Assembly (NCBI GenBank): GCA_003819975.1
Contig: RPPU01000051.1
Span: 1 to 13,698 of the forward strand
Reading direction: 5' to 3'
DNA: 13,698 nucleotides
Source of the DNA: Desulfobacteraceae bacterium
GTDB taxonomy: Bacteria; Desulfobacterota; DSM-4660; Desulfatiglandales; HGW-15
Each line of letters starts with the position of its first letter. Position 1 is the first letter of the stretch. Shown one piece after another: positions 5,810 through 13,676 of the stretch. The notes under the pieces were generated by a model. That model was not told where the DNA came from, did no database searches, and worked only from the letters and a program-made list of their open reading frames with translations. A program made the position numbers and the translations under genes.

Positions 5810-8248
5810 ATGTCTCCAAAAGCAAAACAACATTTTTTTCGCCGGCTGCGCCTGCTGGCCAAAGCCGAATACCAGATCGCCCGGTTGAGCCGGTTTGTGT
5901 GGGCCAAATGGGTCCAGACCCGGTGGGTCAAAGTTTTGACGTTGCTCTGCGCGAGTTTTTTAAGCGCATTGCTTTTGTTCCCCAATGTTCTTGATAAACC
6001 AAAAATTTATAAATTAGGCGACATACCCCGAGAGAGCATTAAGGCTTCACGCGATTTTTGGGTGGAGAATAAGGGGTTGACCGAAAAAAACCGGGACAAG
6101 GCGGCGCAGGATGTTTTAGCCGTTTATGACTTTGACCGGTCGGCTTCTTATATCGTCGCGCGAGTGCAAGACGCGTTTCGTCAGGCACGCGATGCCGGCA
6201 GCCATATCCCGGCCGGCGATCTGAGTGTGTATCGCAAAGAATGGGATCGTATCAAAACAGGTTTTTTCGAAACCCTTGAAATTGAAACCGATGAAGAAGC
6301 TTTCACGCTCTTAAGCGCCCAGCGTTTTCCGCCCGCCCTGGAGAAGGCCGTGATTCTCCTGATCAAAGATGTTTGCAAAGACGGGATCACCAACGAACTG
6401 CCATTGATCAAGAAGCAGGTCGAGCATGGCGGTATCCTGCTTTATGACGTTTATTCCAAGAGTGAAATCACCCTGAAAGACGCGAGTCGTCTCCATACTT
6501 TGGATGAAGCCCGGCTGGTCATTAAAAAGCAAAAACGCACTTTAAAAAAAGACCTTCCGGATGAGGAGATGATCGCCATGGCTATGAACCTGGCCCAATT
6601 GCTGGTCAGGCCGAATCTGACCTTTAACCCGCAGGAAACCGAACGAAAAAGAGAGATGGAGCGGGCGAAAGTACGGCCGGTGTATTATCAGATTAAAAAG
6701 GGCGAAATACTGGTGCGTGACGGCGATCCGATCGGGATGGAGCATCTGGCCAAGCTGGCTGAAGAGAATCGGGCGCAGAATCGCATGGAGATCGTTAATC
6801 GCGTGACGGCCATGACTCTTTTGTGGGGCTTGCTGTTTGGGGTGTTGTACATGGCCCTGTTGCATGCCACCCGGGCGCGGCTGCGCGATGAACGCGATTT
6901 GTTCTTTATGGTCTTCGGCTTATTGATCGTCTTCATCCTCGTATGGGGTTATCAATCCCTGGCCGAAGAGATCGTCAAAGGGTTTTCAGCGCCGCGGCCT
7001 TTGTTGTTTGCCCTGTTGTTCGGCATGCCCTTGGCCGCCGGCAGCATGTTGGTGTGCATTTTCCAGGGCTTGGGAGCGGCCATCATTTTTTCACTGGCCG
7101 TGGCCGTGTTTTCAACGCTGATCTTCAATTTAGGCGGTCAGGTCGAATTTTTACTCTATTTTTATATCAACAGCCTGATCGCGGCCTACAGCGTGCGCAA
7201 GACCAAAACCCGCGGCATCCTGATTAAAGCCGGCCTTATCATCGGTTGCATCAATGTTCTCATGAGCATCGCGATTATTGCGATCTACGGTCCTTTCAGC
7301 AATATGGCGATTTTGATCGCAACCGGTTTGAGTTTTTTGGGCGGTTTTTTTGCGGGCGTGATCGCGACCGGCTTGCTGCCGCTGATCGAGATGACTTTCG
7401 GCTTTACCACCGATATCAAATTGCTGGAACTGGGCAACCTGGATCAGCCGCTTTTGCGGGAGCTGATGGTGCAGGCGCCGGGCACTTATCATCACAGCGT
7501 CATTGTCAGCAATATGGTTGAGGCGACCGCCGAAGCGATCAAGGCCAACCCGTTGTTGGCCAAGGTCAGCGCCTATTACCATGATATCGGCAAGATAAAA
7601 AAGCCGCTCTACTTTATCGAAAATCAGATGGGCGGCGAGAACCGTCATGAGCGACTGGCCCCTTCAATGAGCGGTTTGATCCTGATCGCGCATGTCAAAG
7701 ACGGCGTAGAACTGGCCAAGGAGCACCATTTGGGACGGGAAATCGCGGATATTATCCAGCAACATCACGGCACCAATCTGATCTCTTTTTTTTATCACAA
7801 GGCACGGGAATTGGCCGAGACCAAGAGCGATCGGGGCAACGGCCTGAAGGAAGAAGATTTTCGTTATCCCGGACCCAAACCCCAGACCAAGGAGGCCGGC
7901 CTCGTGATGCTGGCCGATATGGTCGAGGCGGCGGTGCGGGCCTTGCCCGAAGCCAACCCGGCGCGCATTCAGGGCCTGGTGCAGAAAATCATCAGCCACG
8001 CTTTTATCGACGGACAATTGGATGAGTGTGAATTGACTTTAAAAGACTTGCATGAGATCGCCAAGGGGTTCAATCAGACCTTGGGCGGCATCTTTCATCA
8101 GCGCATCGAATACCCGGCGGCCGTCTCCAAGTCGATCAAAAAGGGAAAAAATGGAAATTCAAATCAGCTTTCAAAAGAAGAGCCCGGAAATAAAAAGCCT
8201 GCGAATAAAAAGGAAAATGGCGAAAGCATTAAGCGCCTTGGCCTGTGA
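5810..8248 (+). CDS. pgpH: 7TM-HD membrane phosphohydrolase, PgpH/YqfF family (cyclic-di-AMP phosphodiesterase)
   Basis: An 812-residue inner-membrane protein with the full PgpH layout. There is one N-terminal membrane helix (about 41-58), an extracytoplasmic domain (to about 330), seven membrane helices (about 334-527) and a cytoplasmic HD domain from about 555. The HD motif is complete: YHHSV at 560-564, and H591-D592-IGK for the metal site, with QQHHGT further on. In Firmicutes such proteins hydrolyse cyclic-di-AMP to pApA; I infer the same here. I use ATG 5810; an in-frame TTG at 5792 is possible, and neither has a clear Shine-Dalgarno. The last 33 residues are a Lys/Asn/Glu-rich tail encoded in the 98 bp shared with ybeY, so the two genes are tightly coupled. 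The protein is longer than the B. subtilis relative (about 710). Confidence 0.93.
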   Translation: MSPKAKQHFFRRLRLLAKAEYQIARLSRFVWAKWVQTRWVKVLTLLCASFLSALLLFPNVLDKPKIYKLGDIPRESIKASRDFWVENKGLTEKNRDKAAQDVLAVYDFDRSASYIVARVQDAFRQARDAGSHIPAGDLSVYRKEWDRIKTGFFETLEIETDEEAFTLLSAQRFPPALEKAVILLIKDVCKDGITNELPLIKKQVEHGGILLYDVYSKSEITLKDASRLHTLDEARLVIKKQKRTLKKDLPDEEMIAMAMNLAQLLVRPNLTFNPQETERKREMERAKVRPVYYQIKKGEILVRDGDPIGMEHLAKLAEENRAQNRMEIVNRVTAMTLLWGLLFGVLYMALLHATRARLRDERDLFFMVFGLLIVFILVWGYQSLAEEIVKGFSAPRPLLFALLFGMPLAAGSMLVCIFQGLGAAIIFSLAVAVFSTLIFNLGGQVEFLLYFYINSLIAAYSVRKTKTRGILIKAGLIIGCINVLMSIAIIAIYGPFSNMAILIATGLSFLGGFFAGVIATGLLPLIEMTFGFTTDIKLLELGNLDQPLLRELMVQAPGTYHHSVIVSNMVEATAEAIKANPLLAKVSAYYHDIGKIKKPLYFIENQMGGENRHERLAPSMSGLILIAHVKDGVELAKEHHLGREIADIIQQHHGTNLISFFYHKARELAETKSDRGNGLKEEDFRYPGPKPQTKEAGLVMLADMVEAAVRALPEANPARIQGLVQKIISHAFIDGQLDECELTLKDLHEIAKGFNQTLGGIFHQRIEYPAAVSKSIKKGKNGNSNQLSKEEPGNKKPANKKENGESIKRLGL

Positions 8249-8591
8249 GCAGAGCGAACTGAGCCTGGTCTTCACCGACAACGAGCAGATTGCCGTGCTG
8301 AACGACCGCTATCTGGGGCGGCGGGGTCCCACCAACGTGATTGCTTTTCCCATGTTGGAAGAGACGTTCCCGGAAATCCGCAGGGGCATGCTGGGCGATA
8401 TCGTCATCTCCCTGGAACGGGCCCAGGAAGAGGCGTTGGAGTTGGGCTTGACTTTGGAAGAACGCGTCGATCAGCTGCTGGTGCACGGACTTCTGCATCT
8501 ATTGGGGCATGATCATGAAACCACGCCGGCGGCGGCGCGCAAGATGCAAAAAGCCGAAGTCCAGCTTCTGGCGATCATGGAGGAGGAGTAA
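8151..8591 (+). CDS. ybeY: Endoribonuclease YbeY (16S rRNA maturation)
   Basis: A 146-residue cytoplasmic zinc protein of the UPF0054/YbeY family, a single-strand endoribonuclease acting in 16S rRNA 3'-end maturation and ribosome quality control. The metal motif H112-GLL-H116-LLGHD-H122 (HxxxHxxxxxH) is complete, and the segments RGPTNVIAFP and MLGDIVISLE are family-specific. ATG 8151 is preceded by AAAAGGGAAAA, a modest ribosome site. The frame is open upstream to 8052, but that extension is basic, unlike the family, and lies wholly inside pgpH. The start lies 98 bp before the pgpH stop, in another frame. PhoH, its usual partner, is the gene before pgpH. pdxJ follows after three bases, its ribosome site being inside the last ybeY codons. 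Confidence 0.95.
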   Translation: MEIQISFQKKSPEIKSLRIKRKMAKALSALACEQSELSLVFTDNEQIAVLNDRYLGRRGPTNVIAFPMLEETFPEIRRGMLGDIVISLERAQEEALELGLTLEERVDQLLVHGLLHLLGHDHETTPAAARKMQKAEVQLLAIMEEE

Positions 8592-8594
8592 GCG

Positions 8595-9314
8595 ATGGCT
8601 CGTTTGGCGGTCAATGTGGATCATGTGGCAACCTTGCGGCAGGCCCGCCGGATCAACGAACCGGAACCGGTCTTGGCCGCTTTGACGGCGGAGTTGGCCG
8701 GCGCCGAAGGCATTATTTGTCATCTGCGCGAGGACCGGCGGCACATCCAGGATCGCGATTTGCATTTGCTCCGGCAAGTCGTTAAAACCAAGTTGAACCT
8801 TGAAATGGCGGCGGTCAAAGAAATGACGGCTATTGCTTTGGAAGTCAAACCGGACTTGGTCACCCTGGTGCCTGAAAAAAGAGAAGAATTAACCACCGAA
8901 GGCGGGTTGGATGTGCAGGCTCATCCCGAACCTTATCGGCAGGTGATGAAGCAATTGCAGGCCCAGGGCATCCGGGTCAGTCTTTTTATCGATCCGGATT
9001 TGAAGCAGATTCAAACCGCCGCTCAAATCGGGGCGGATGTAATCGAGATCCATACCGGCCATTATGCCGAAGCGCATACGGAAGGGGAGGCGGCCGAGCG
9101 ATTTATCCGCATTACCTGGGCCGTGGAAGAAGCCGAACGTCTAAAATTGGGCATCAGCGCCGGGCACGGCTTGAATTACGTCAATGTCAAGCGTTTCAAA
9201 GCCTTGCCCCAGGTGGAAGAATACAGCATCGGTCACAGCATCATCGCCCGGGCCGTGATGACGGGAATGGAGCAGGCGGTCAGGGAGATGGTGGATCTCG
9301 TAAAAGGCTTTTAG
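8595..9314 (+). CDS. pdxJ: Pyridoxine 5'-phosphate synthase PdxJ
   Basis: A 239-residue TIM-barrel enzyme that condenses 3-amino-2-oxopropyl phosphate with 1-deoxy-D-xylulose 5-phosphate, the last ring-forming step of the DXP-dependent vitamin B6 pathway. The conserved residues of the family are all present: NVDHVATLR at the N terminus (N7, H10, R15), HLREDRRH (H43, R45, H50), E70 in NLEMA, the loop [26 protein letters not shown], and H191 in SAGHGLNY. The length equals that of well-studied homologues. ATG 8595 follows GGAGGAG (8582-8588), which overlaps the end of ybeY, so translation is coupled. A repeat-filled 238-bp gap follows. In the deltaproteobacterial clusters I know, acpS often sits right after pdxJ; it is not here. 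Confidence 0.97.
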   Translation: MARLAVNVDHVATLRQARRINEPEPVLAALTAELAGAEGIICHLREDRRHIQDRDLHLLRQVVKTKLNLEMAAVKEMTAIALEVKPDLVTLVPEKREELTTEGGLDVQAHPEPYRQVMKQLQAQGIRVSLFIDPDLKQIQTAAQIGADVIEIHTGHYAEAHTEGEAAERFIRITWAVEEAERLKLGISAGHGLNYVNVKRFKALPQVEEYSIGHSIIARAVMTGMEQAVREMVDLVKGF

Positions 9315-9328
9315 GCTGGAGACTAAAG

Positions 9329-9536
9329 AAGTAGTCAGAATTCAGAAGCCAGAATTCAGAATACCTTGTAAATAGGTTTCAGACTAAGGAATGTCTGCGG
9401 CAAACAGTATAGACGCACAGAGTAGAGTCGAAAAATCATGTGGCTCTCCCGTGCCGTGCGTCTCTGTGCCGCCAACGCCTCGAATCTTGTTGCTGGTTTT
9501 TCCTTCTGATTTCTGAATTCTGGCTCCTGACTACTT
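9329..9536 (+). repeat. Composite repeat region between pdxJ and nnrD (element copy B plus inverted partner)
   Basis: The region is bounded by a perfect 10-bp inverted repeat, AAGTAGTCAG (9329-9338) and CTGACTACTT (9527-9536). The left 80 bases (9331-9410) repeat the blocks of the element at 1985-2066. The right end (9504-9538), read on the minus strand, again gives AGTAGTCAGGAGCCAGAATT and so is an inverted partial copy. The middle carries AGACGCAC (9411-9418) and its complement GTGCGTCT (9456-9463), with CACAGAG/CTCTGTG steps. No gene of credible length lies inside; the nnrD ribosome site begins just after it. Confidence 0.75.
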
Positions 9537-9552
9537 TTAAAAGGGGGATTCT

Positions 9553-11148
9553 ATGCGCCTCGTCAAAGCTTCTGAAATGCAGGAGATGGACCGGTTGACG
9601 ATCCAAGAGATCGGAATTCCGGGGCCGGTGTTGATGGAGAATGCCGGCCGCGCGGCCGTACGCTTTTTTTTGGAGCATTTTAAACCCGCGAGCGGCGCGC
9701 ATGTGCTTTGCTTGTGCGGCCGGGGCAATAACGGCGGTGACGGTTATGTCCTGGCGCGTTATTTGCACCAAGCCGGCCTGCGGATTTCGGTGGTGGTTTT
9801 GGCGCCGGTAGAGAAGATCGCGGGGGATGCCCGCCTGAATCTTGAGATCATCGAGCGTTTGGGTCTTGATATTAAAGAAGTAACCGACCCGCAGCAATGG
9901 ACGCTGGCGGCTCCCGGTTTGCTGGAGGCGGATTATATCGTCGACGCTCTGCTGGGAACCGGTTTAAATACGCCGGTGGAAGGGCTTTACCGCGCGGTGA
10001 TCGAAGCGATCAACCGCTATCAAAAACCGGTCATGGCGATCGATATTCCATCCGGCGTGAACGCGGATACGGGCCAGATCATGGGCGTTGCGGTCCGGGC
10101 CGACTTGACCGTCACTTTCGGCCTGCCTAAAGTGGGTCAACTGGTCTTTCCCGGAGCCGGTCTGGTGGGCCGGTTGGTCCGGGCGGATATCGGCATTCCC
10201 AAAGCAGTAGAAGGCCGGGTAGCGGGGCGGCATTATCTGCTCGAACCGGAAGATTTTCAGTCTTTGTTGCAGGAGGAAAAAGCCGATACCCATAAAGGCC
10301 GGCGGGGTCATCTGCTGGTTTTAGCCGGTTCCATGGGCAAGACCGGAGCCGCAACCCTGGCGGCTTTAGGCGCATTGCGGGCCGGAGCCGGATTGGTGAC
10401 GGTCGGCATACCGGTCGGCCTGAATGCCATTCTGGAAGTAAAATTGACCGAAGCCATGACCGCGCCCTTGGCCGAAACCGCGGCCGGCACTCTGGCGTTG
10501 GCCGCCGAACCGGAGATAGAGCAATTATGGCAAGGCAAAACCGCTCTGGTCATCGGCCCGGGGCTTTCCACTCATCCCGAAACCGCTGAATTGGTGCGGC
10601 GCCTGGTCGCCAAGTGTCCGCTACCCATGGTCATCGACGCGGACGGGCTGAATGCCCTGGCCGGTCATTTGCAGGTTCTGGCGGCGCAGAAAGAGCATCT
10701 GGTCCTGACGCCCCATCCGGGTGAAATGGCTCGTTTATTGGACAAGCAGAATAAGGAAGTGCAAGCAGACCGCTTGGGTCTGGCGGCGCGCTTTGCGGCC
10801 GAGCAGGGTTGCTGTTTGGCTCTGAAAGGCGCGCGGACCTTGATTGCCGAGCCGGGCGGTGAGGTATTCATCAATCCCACCGGCAATCCGGCTTTGGCCG
10901 CCGGCGGCAGCGGCGATGTATTGACCGGCTTGATCGGCGGCTTTTTGGCCCGGGGTTGGCCCCGATTGCAAGCAGCCATGGCCGGAGTCTATTTGCATGG
11001 CTTGGCAGCGGACCAATTGGCGGCAGAGCAAGGCGAAACCGGAATTCTGGCGCATGAACTGCTGGAACCGATTCCAGGCCTGATGTCCGCCTTGGCCCGC
11101 AATGCAGAACCTTTAGCGTCGCGCTCTTGGCTGGCCGATTTGCGGTAG
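9553..11148 (+). CDS. nnrD: Bifunctional NAD(P)HX repair enzyme (epimerase plus ADP-dependent dehydratase)
   Basis: A 531-residue fusion of the two metabolite-repair activities, as in E. coli YjeF/Nnr. The N-terminal domain (about 1-215) is the YjeF-N Rossmann-like NAD(P)HX epimerase, with RNNGGDGYVLARYL (NNGGDG at 59-64) and DIPSGVNADTG. The C-terminal domain (about 230-520) is the ribokinase-like dehydratase: KGRRGHLLVLAGS, the HPGE motif at 388-391, and the active-site loop GGSGD at 451-455 with catalytic D455. Together they convert damaged hydrated NADH and NADPH back to the working cofactors. ATG 9553 has a strong ribosome site, AAGGGGG, five bases upstream. tsaE follows after 49 bp, a common pairing in bacteria. 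Confidence 0.96.
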   Translation: MRLVKASEMQEMDRLTIQEIGIPGPVLMENAGRAAVRFFLEHFKPASGAHVLCLCGRGNNGGDGYVLARYLHQAGLRISVVVLAPVEKIAGDARLNLEIIERLGLDIKEVTDPQQWTLAAPGLLEADYIVDALLGTGLNTPVEGLYRAVIEAINRYQKPVMAIDIPSGVNADTGQIMGVAVRADLTVTFGLPKVGQLVFPGAGLVGRLVRADIGIPKAVEGRVAGRHYLLEPEDFQSLLQEEKADTHKGRRGHLLVLAGSMGKTGAATLAALGALRAGAGLVTVGIPVGLNAILEVKLTEAMTAPLAETAAGTLALAAEPEIEQLWQGKTALVIGPGLSTHPETAELVRRLVAKCPLPMVIDADGLNALAGHLQVLAAQKEHLVLTPHPGEMARLLDKQNKEVQADRLGLAARFAAEQGCCLALKGARTLIAEPGGEVFINPTGNPALAAGGSGDVLTGLIGGFLARGWPRLQAAMAGVYLHGLAADQLAAEQGETGILAHELLEPIPGLMSALARNAEPLASRSWLADLR

Positions 11149-11197
11149 GATTTAAAAAAACCTTCTCTTTTTCCCTGTTTCTGATAAACATATCTGC

Positions 11198-11716
11198 ATG
11201 AATCCAAGGGAACTGAAAATCATCAGCGCGTCCGACCGGGAGAGCATTCGCATCGGCCGAAATTTAGCTGCTTGCCTTGTAAAAGGGGATGTGGTCGGCC
11301 TGATAGGCGATTTGGGCAGCGGCAAAACCTGGTTTTCCAAGGGATTGATCCAGGGGTTGGGCGTGCGGCCCGGGACCGTAGTCACGAGCCCGACGTTTGC
11401 GCTGGTCAACGATTATGAGGGCGCCCGGACGGGTCCGGACGGCAAGCCGGAAGTGCTTTCGATCTTTCATATGGACCTTTACCGGTTGAACCATCCCGGC
11501 GAACTGATGGCGGCCGGGCTTACGGAATACCTGGACCAAGGAGAGATCGTGATCATCGAATGGGCCGAGCGCTGGCCTGAAATTTTGCCGCCGCAAGCGA
11601 TCCGGGTCTATTTTACCATTCGGGGTGAGCAGGAGCGGGAACTGCGCATTGTTTGCGAGCAAGCCCGGTATCATTCTATTCTGAAAAAAATGAGAGAGCT
11701 GGAGGAAAAAAAGTAA
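11198..11716 (+). CDS. tsaE: tRNA t6A biosynthesis ATPase TsaE
   Basis: A 172-residue cytoplasmic P-loop ATPase, partner of TsaB and TsaD in making N6-threonylcarbamoyladenosine at position 37 of ANN-decoding tRNAs. The Walker A motif is G37-DLGSGK-T44. Other family marks are [21 protein letters not shown] and [13 protein letters not shown] near the C terminus. The insert [13 protein letters not shown] makes it slightly longer than the usual 150-160 residues. ATG 11198 lacks a clear Shine-Dalgarno, so it may be read by coupling with nnrD or from a short leader. The stop is two bases from the aspartokinase start. The genes for TsaB and TsaD are not in this window. Confidence 0.96.
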   Translation: MNPRELKIISASDRESIRIGRNLAACLVKGDVVGLIGDLGSGKTWFSKGLIQGLGVRPGTVVTSPTFALVNDYEGARTGPDGKPEVLSIFHMDLYRLNHPGELMAAGLTEYLDQGEIVIIEWAERWPEILPPQAIRVYFTIRGEQERELRIVCEQARYHSILKKMRELEEKK

Positions 11717-11718
11717 TC

Positions 11719-12954
11719 ATGTCTCTTATTGTGCAGAAATACGGCGGAACCTCGGTCGGCACGATTGAGAAAATCAGAAATGTGGCCGGCCGGGTTCTGG
11801 AAAATTATCAACAAGGCCATAAAATGGTCGTGGTTTTATCGGCCATGTCGGGGCAGACCGACAATCTGATCAAACTGGCGCATCAGATGTGCGCGGACCC
11901 TGATCCGCGCGAATTGGATGTGCTGCTGGCCACGGGCGAGCAAGTCAGCATCGCTCTTTTCGCCATGGCCGTTAAATCCATGGGCTATGATGCCCGGTCC
12001 CTTTTGGGCTTTCAGGTCGGCATTCGCACCGACCAGATCTACGGCAAGGCCCGGATTCAGGAGATTGACACCAAGCGTCTCTTCGAAGAGTTGGAGAAGA
12101 ACCGGATTGTGACCGTGGCCGGTTTTCAAGGGTTGGATGACGACGGCAATATCACCACCCTGGGCCGCGGCGGGTCCGATACCACGGCCGTGGCTTTGGC
12201 GGCGGCTTTAAAAGCGGATGTGTGCGAAATTTTCACGGATGTCAAAGGCGTTTATACGGCCGATCCCAATGTCTGCCCTAAAGCCCGCAAAATGGACGTG
12301 ATTTCCTATGATGAAATGCTGGAATTGGCCAGTTTAGGAGCCAAGGTGTTGGAGATCCGTTCGGTCGAGTTTGCCAAAAAATACAATGTGCCCATACATG
12401 TCAGATCAACTTTTACCAAGGAGAGCGGTACCATGGTTATTGCGGAGACAAAAGATATGGAAAAAGTGATGGTGTCGGGCGTGGCCTATAACAAGAACGA
12501 GGCGCGCATCACGGTCAAGCAGGTGCCGGATCGTCCCGGCACGGCCGCCAAACTTTTTCAGCCGATTTTTGAGGCCGGTATTATCGTGGATATGATCGTG
12601 CAAAACCAGAGCGATCTCGGTTTGACGGATATGACCTTTACGGTGCTTAAAGCCGATTTTTCCCAAACCATGAAAATCGTGCGTAACATCGCCCTGGAGG
12701 TCAAGGCCAAAGAGGTGATCGGCGATGAAAACATCGCCAAAATATCCATCGTGGGCGTGGGCATGCGCAATCATGCCGGCGTGGCCCAGAAAATGTTTCA
12801 GGTTTTGGCGGCTGAAAGCATCAATATTATGATGATCAGTACCTCGGAAATCAAGATTTCCTGCATTATAGAGGAAAAATATACGGAATTGGCTGTGCGG
12901 GTTCTGCACAAAGCCTTTGAGTTGGAAAATGGCGCTGTTCAGGAAGAAAAATAA
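11719..12954 (+). CDS. lysC: Aspartokinase (monofunctional, with two ACT domains)
   Basis: A 411-residue enzyme that phosphorylates L-aspartate, the entry step to lysine, threonine, methionine and diaminopimelate. The kinase domain begins with KYGGTSVG (7-14) and carries [12 protein letters not shown] and GRGGSDTTA (149-157), all canonical. From about residue 260 come two ACT-type domains ([15 protein letters not shown] and [16 protein letters not shown]), the allosteric part. Size and layout match the class with lysine/threonine feedback control, such as B. subtilis and Corynebacterium enzymes. The start is ATG 11719 after GGAGG (11701-11705) with rather long spacing; the upstream open frame to 11653 lies inside tsaE. 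An internal ATG 12457 with its own ribosome site may give a separate beta subunit. comEA overlaps its end by 26 bp. Confidence 0.97.
   Translation: MSLIVQKYGGTSVGTIEKIRNVAGRVLENYQQGHKMVVVLSAMSGQTDNLIKLAHQMCADPDPRELDVLLATGEQVSIALFAMAVKSMGYDARSLLGFQVGIRTDQIYGKARIQEIDTKRLFEELEKNRIVTVAGFQGLDDDGNITTLGRGGSDTTAVALAAALKADVCEIFTDVKGVYTADPNVCPKARKMDVISYDEMLELASLGAKVLEIRSVEFAKKYNVPIHVRSTFTKESGTMVIAETKDMEKVMVSGVAYNKNEARITVKQVPDRPGTAAKLFQPIFEAGIIVDMIVQNQSDLGLTDMTFTVLKADFSQTMKIVRNIALEVKAKEVIGDENIAKISIVGVGMRNHAGVAQKMFQVLAAESINIMMISTSEIKISCIIEEKYTELAVRVLHKAFELENGAVQEEK
12457..12954 (+). CDS. Possible internally started aspartokinase beta subunit
   Basis: In frame with lysC, ATG 12457 (residue 247) opens a product of 165 residues made only of the ACT region. 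It is preceded by CGGAGA (12443-12448), nine bases upstream, and begins [20 protein letters not shown]. The position matches the start of the beta subunit in alpha2beta2 aspartokinases such as those of B. subtilis and Corynebacterium, whose beta chains are also about 160-170 residues and begin with a similar MEKxxxxGVA stretch. The subunit would bind the feedback amino acid. Family knowledge plus the ribosome site support it; expression here is inferred. Confidence 0.5.
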   Translation: MEKVMVSGVAYNKNEARITVKQVPDRPGTAAKLFQPIFEAGIIVDMIVQNQSDLGLTDMTFTVLKADFSQTMKIVRNIALEVKAKEVIGDENIAKISIVGVGMRNHAGVAQKMFQVLAAESINIMMISTSEIKISCIIEEKYTELAVRVLHKAFELENGAVQEEK

Positions 12955-13483
12955 TGCTGCCGCCGGCTATCTGTTGTTGATTTTATTCCTGGCTGTTTTT
13001 CATTTGCTGGGAACAGGGTTCGGGTTTTTTAAGGGATCGAAGCCGGATTGCAGAGATGGGCTTTTTATCCAAGTGGAAGGCGCGGTTCCCAATCCGGGAG
13101 TTTATTCACTATATCCTGGTGAAAATCTGGCAATGTTATTGCATAAATCGGGATACAAAGATGCAGCCTTGCCTGATTTTAGCCGTTTGCCCCTATTGGC
13201 ATCCGGCAGCCGGGTTTTAGTGGAAAAAAATCAAAAAGGGCCGTATGTTAGGGTTAATGAGATGTCGGCCTTTTATAAATTGACCCTGGCCATTCCCCTT
13301 TCTTTGAACCGGGAGACGGAAGAAGGGTTGTGCGCCATCCCCGGTATCGGCCCGAACATGGCTCAAAAAATCGTGGCGGAAAGGGTCAAACGCGGAGGGT
13401 TTCGCGATTTAGCCGAGCTCAGGGCGGTCAAGGGCATTGGCCCCAAGAAATTCGAACAGTTCAGGCCGTTTTTGACGCTTTAA
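12929..13483 (+). CDS. comEA: ComEA-like membrane-anchored SLBB/helix-hairpin-helix protein
   Basis: A 184-residue protein with a short basic N terminus, one membrane helix (about 13-33), an SLBB domain (about 46-100, with [19 protein letters not shown]) and a C-terminal double helix-hairpin-helix (about 132-182). The latter has the turns [12 protein letters not shown] and [12 protein letters not shown], which grip the DNA backbone. This is the layout of the competence protein ComEA, which binds incoming DNA on the cell surface or in the periplasm. The start is ATG 12929, 26 bp inside lysC; a TTG four codons earlier is possible. No comEC or comF lies near, and such proteins are widespread outside known competent bacteria, so DNA uptake is inferred rather than shown. 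Confidence 0.85.
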   Translation: MALFRKKNNAAAGYLLLILFLAVFHLLGTGFGFFKGSKPDCRDGLFIQVEGAVPNPGVYSLYPGENLAMLLHKSGYKDAALPDFSRLPLLASGSRVLVEKNQKGPYVRVNEMSAFYKLTLAIPLSLNRETEEGLCAIPGIGPNMAQKIVAERVKRGGFRDLAELRAVKGIGPKKFEQFRPFLTL

Positions 13484-13569
13484 GAAGCCGGAGCCTGGAG
13501 AAGAGAAATTACCACACAGGGACGAAAAATTTTTTAACCTTGTGCCTTAACGTCTCGACCCGGCTCCCG

Positions 13570-13597
13570 GTAGGGGTTCAAAATTTTGAACCCCTAC
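13570..13597. repeat. Perfect 28-bp palindrome after comEA
   Basis: GTAGGGGTTCAAAA is followed directly by its exact complement, with no spacer. In RNA it could form a GC-rich stem with an AU-rich tip. No T run follows on either strand, so it is not a typical intrinsic terminator. It lies 86 bp after the comEA stop in a 193-bp gap; the rest of the gap holds only a weak CACAGGG/CCTTGTG pairing (about 13514-13545). Confidence 0.8.
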
Positions 13598-13676
13598 AAA
13601 CGAAGGCGGGTTGGTGGTGAAAAAATATTTGGCCTTTTTAAGTAAAATTGAACCCTAAAGGGAATGAAGGTCGCGC

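Noticed and set aside
7151..7648. 165-codon minus-strand open frame opposite pgpH
   Set aside because: It is a shadow within the membrane and HD region of pgpH; its composition is rich in His, Gln and Asp as expected from antisense reading.
9436..9897. 153-codon minus-strand open frame overlapping the pdxJ-nnrD gap
   Set aside because: Most of it is antisense to the conserved epimerase domain of nnrD, and the rest lies in repeats; possible acpS content was looked for and not seen.
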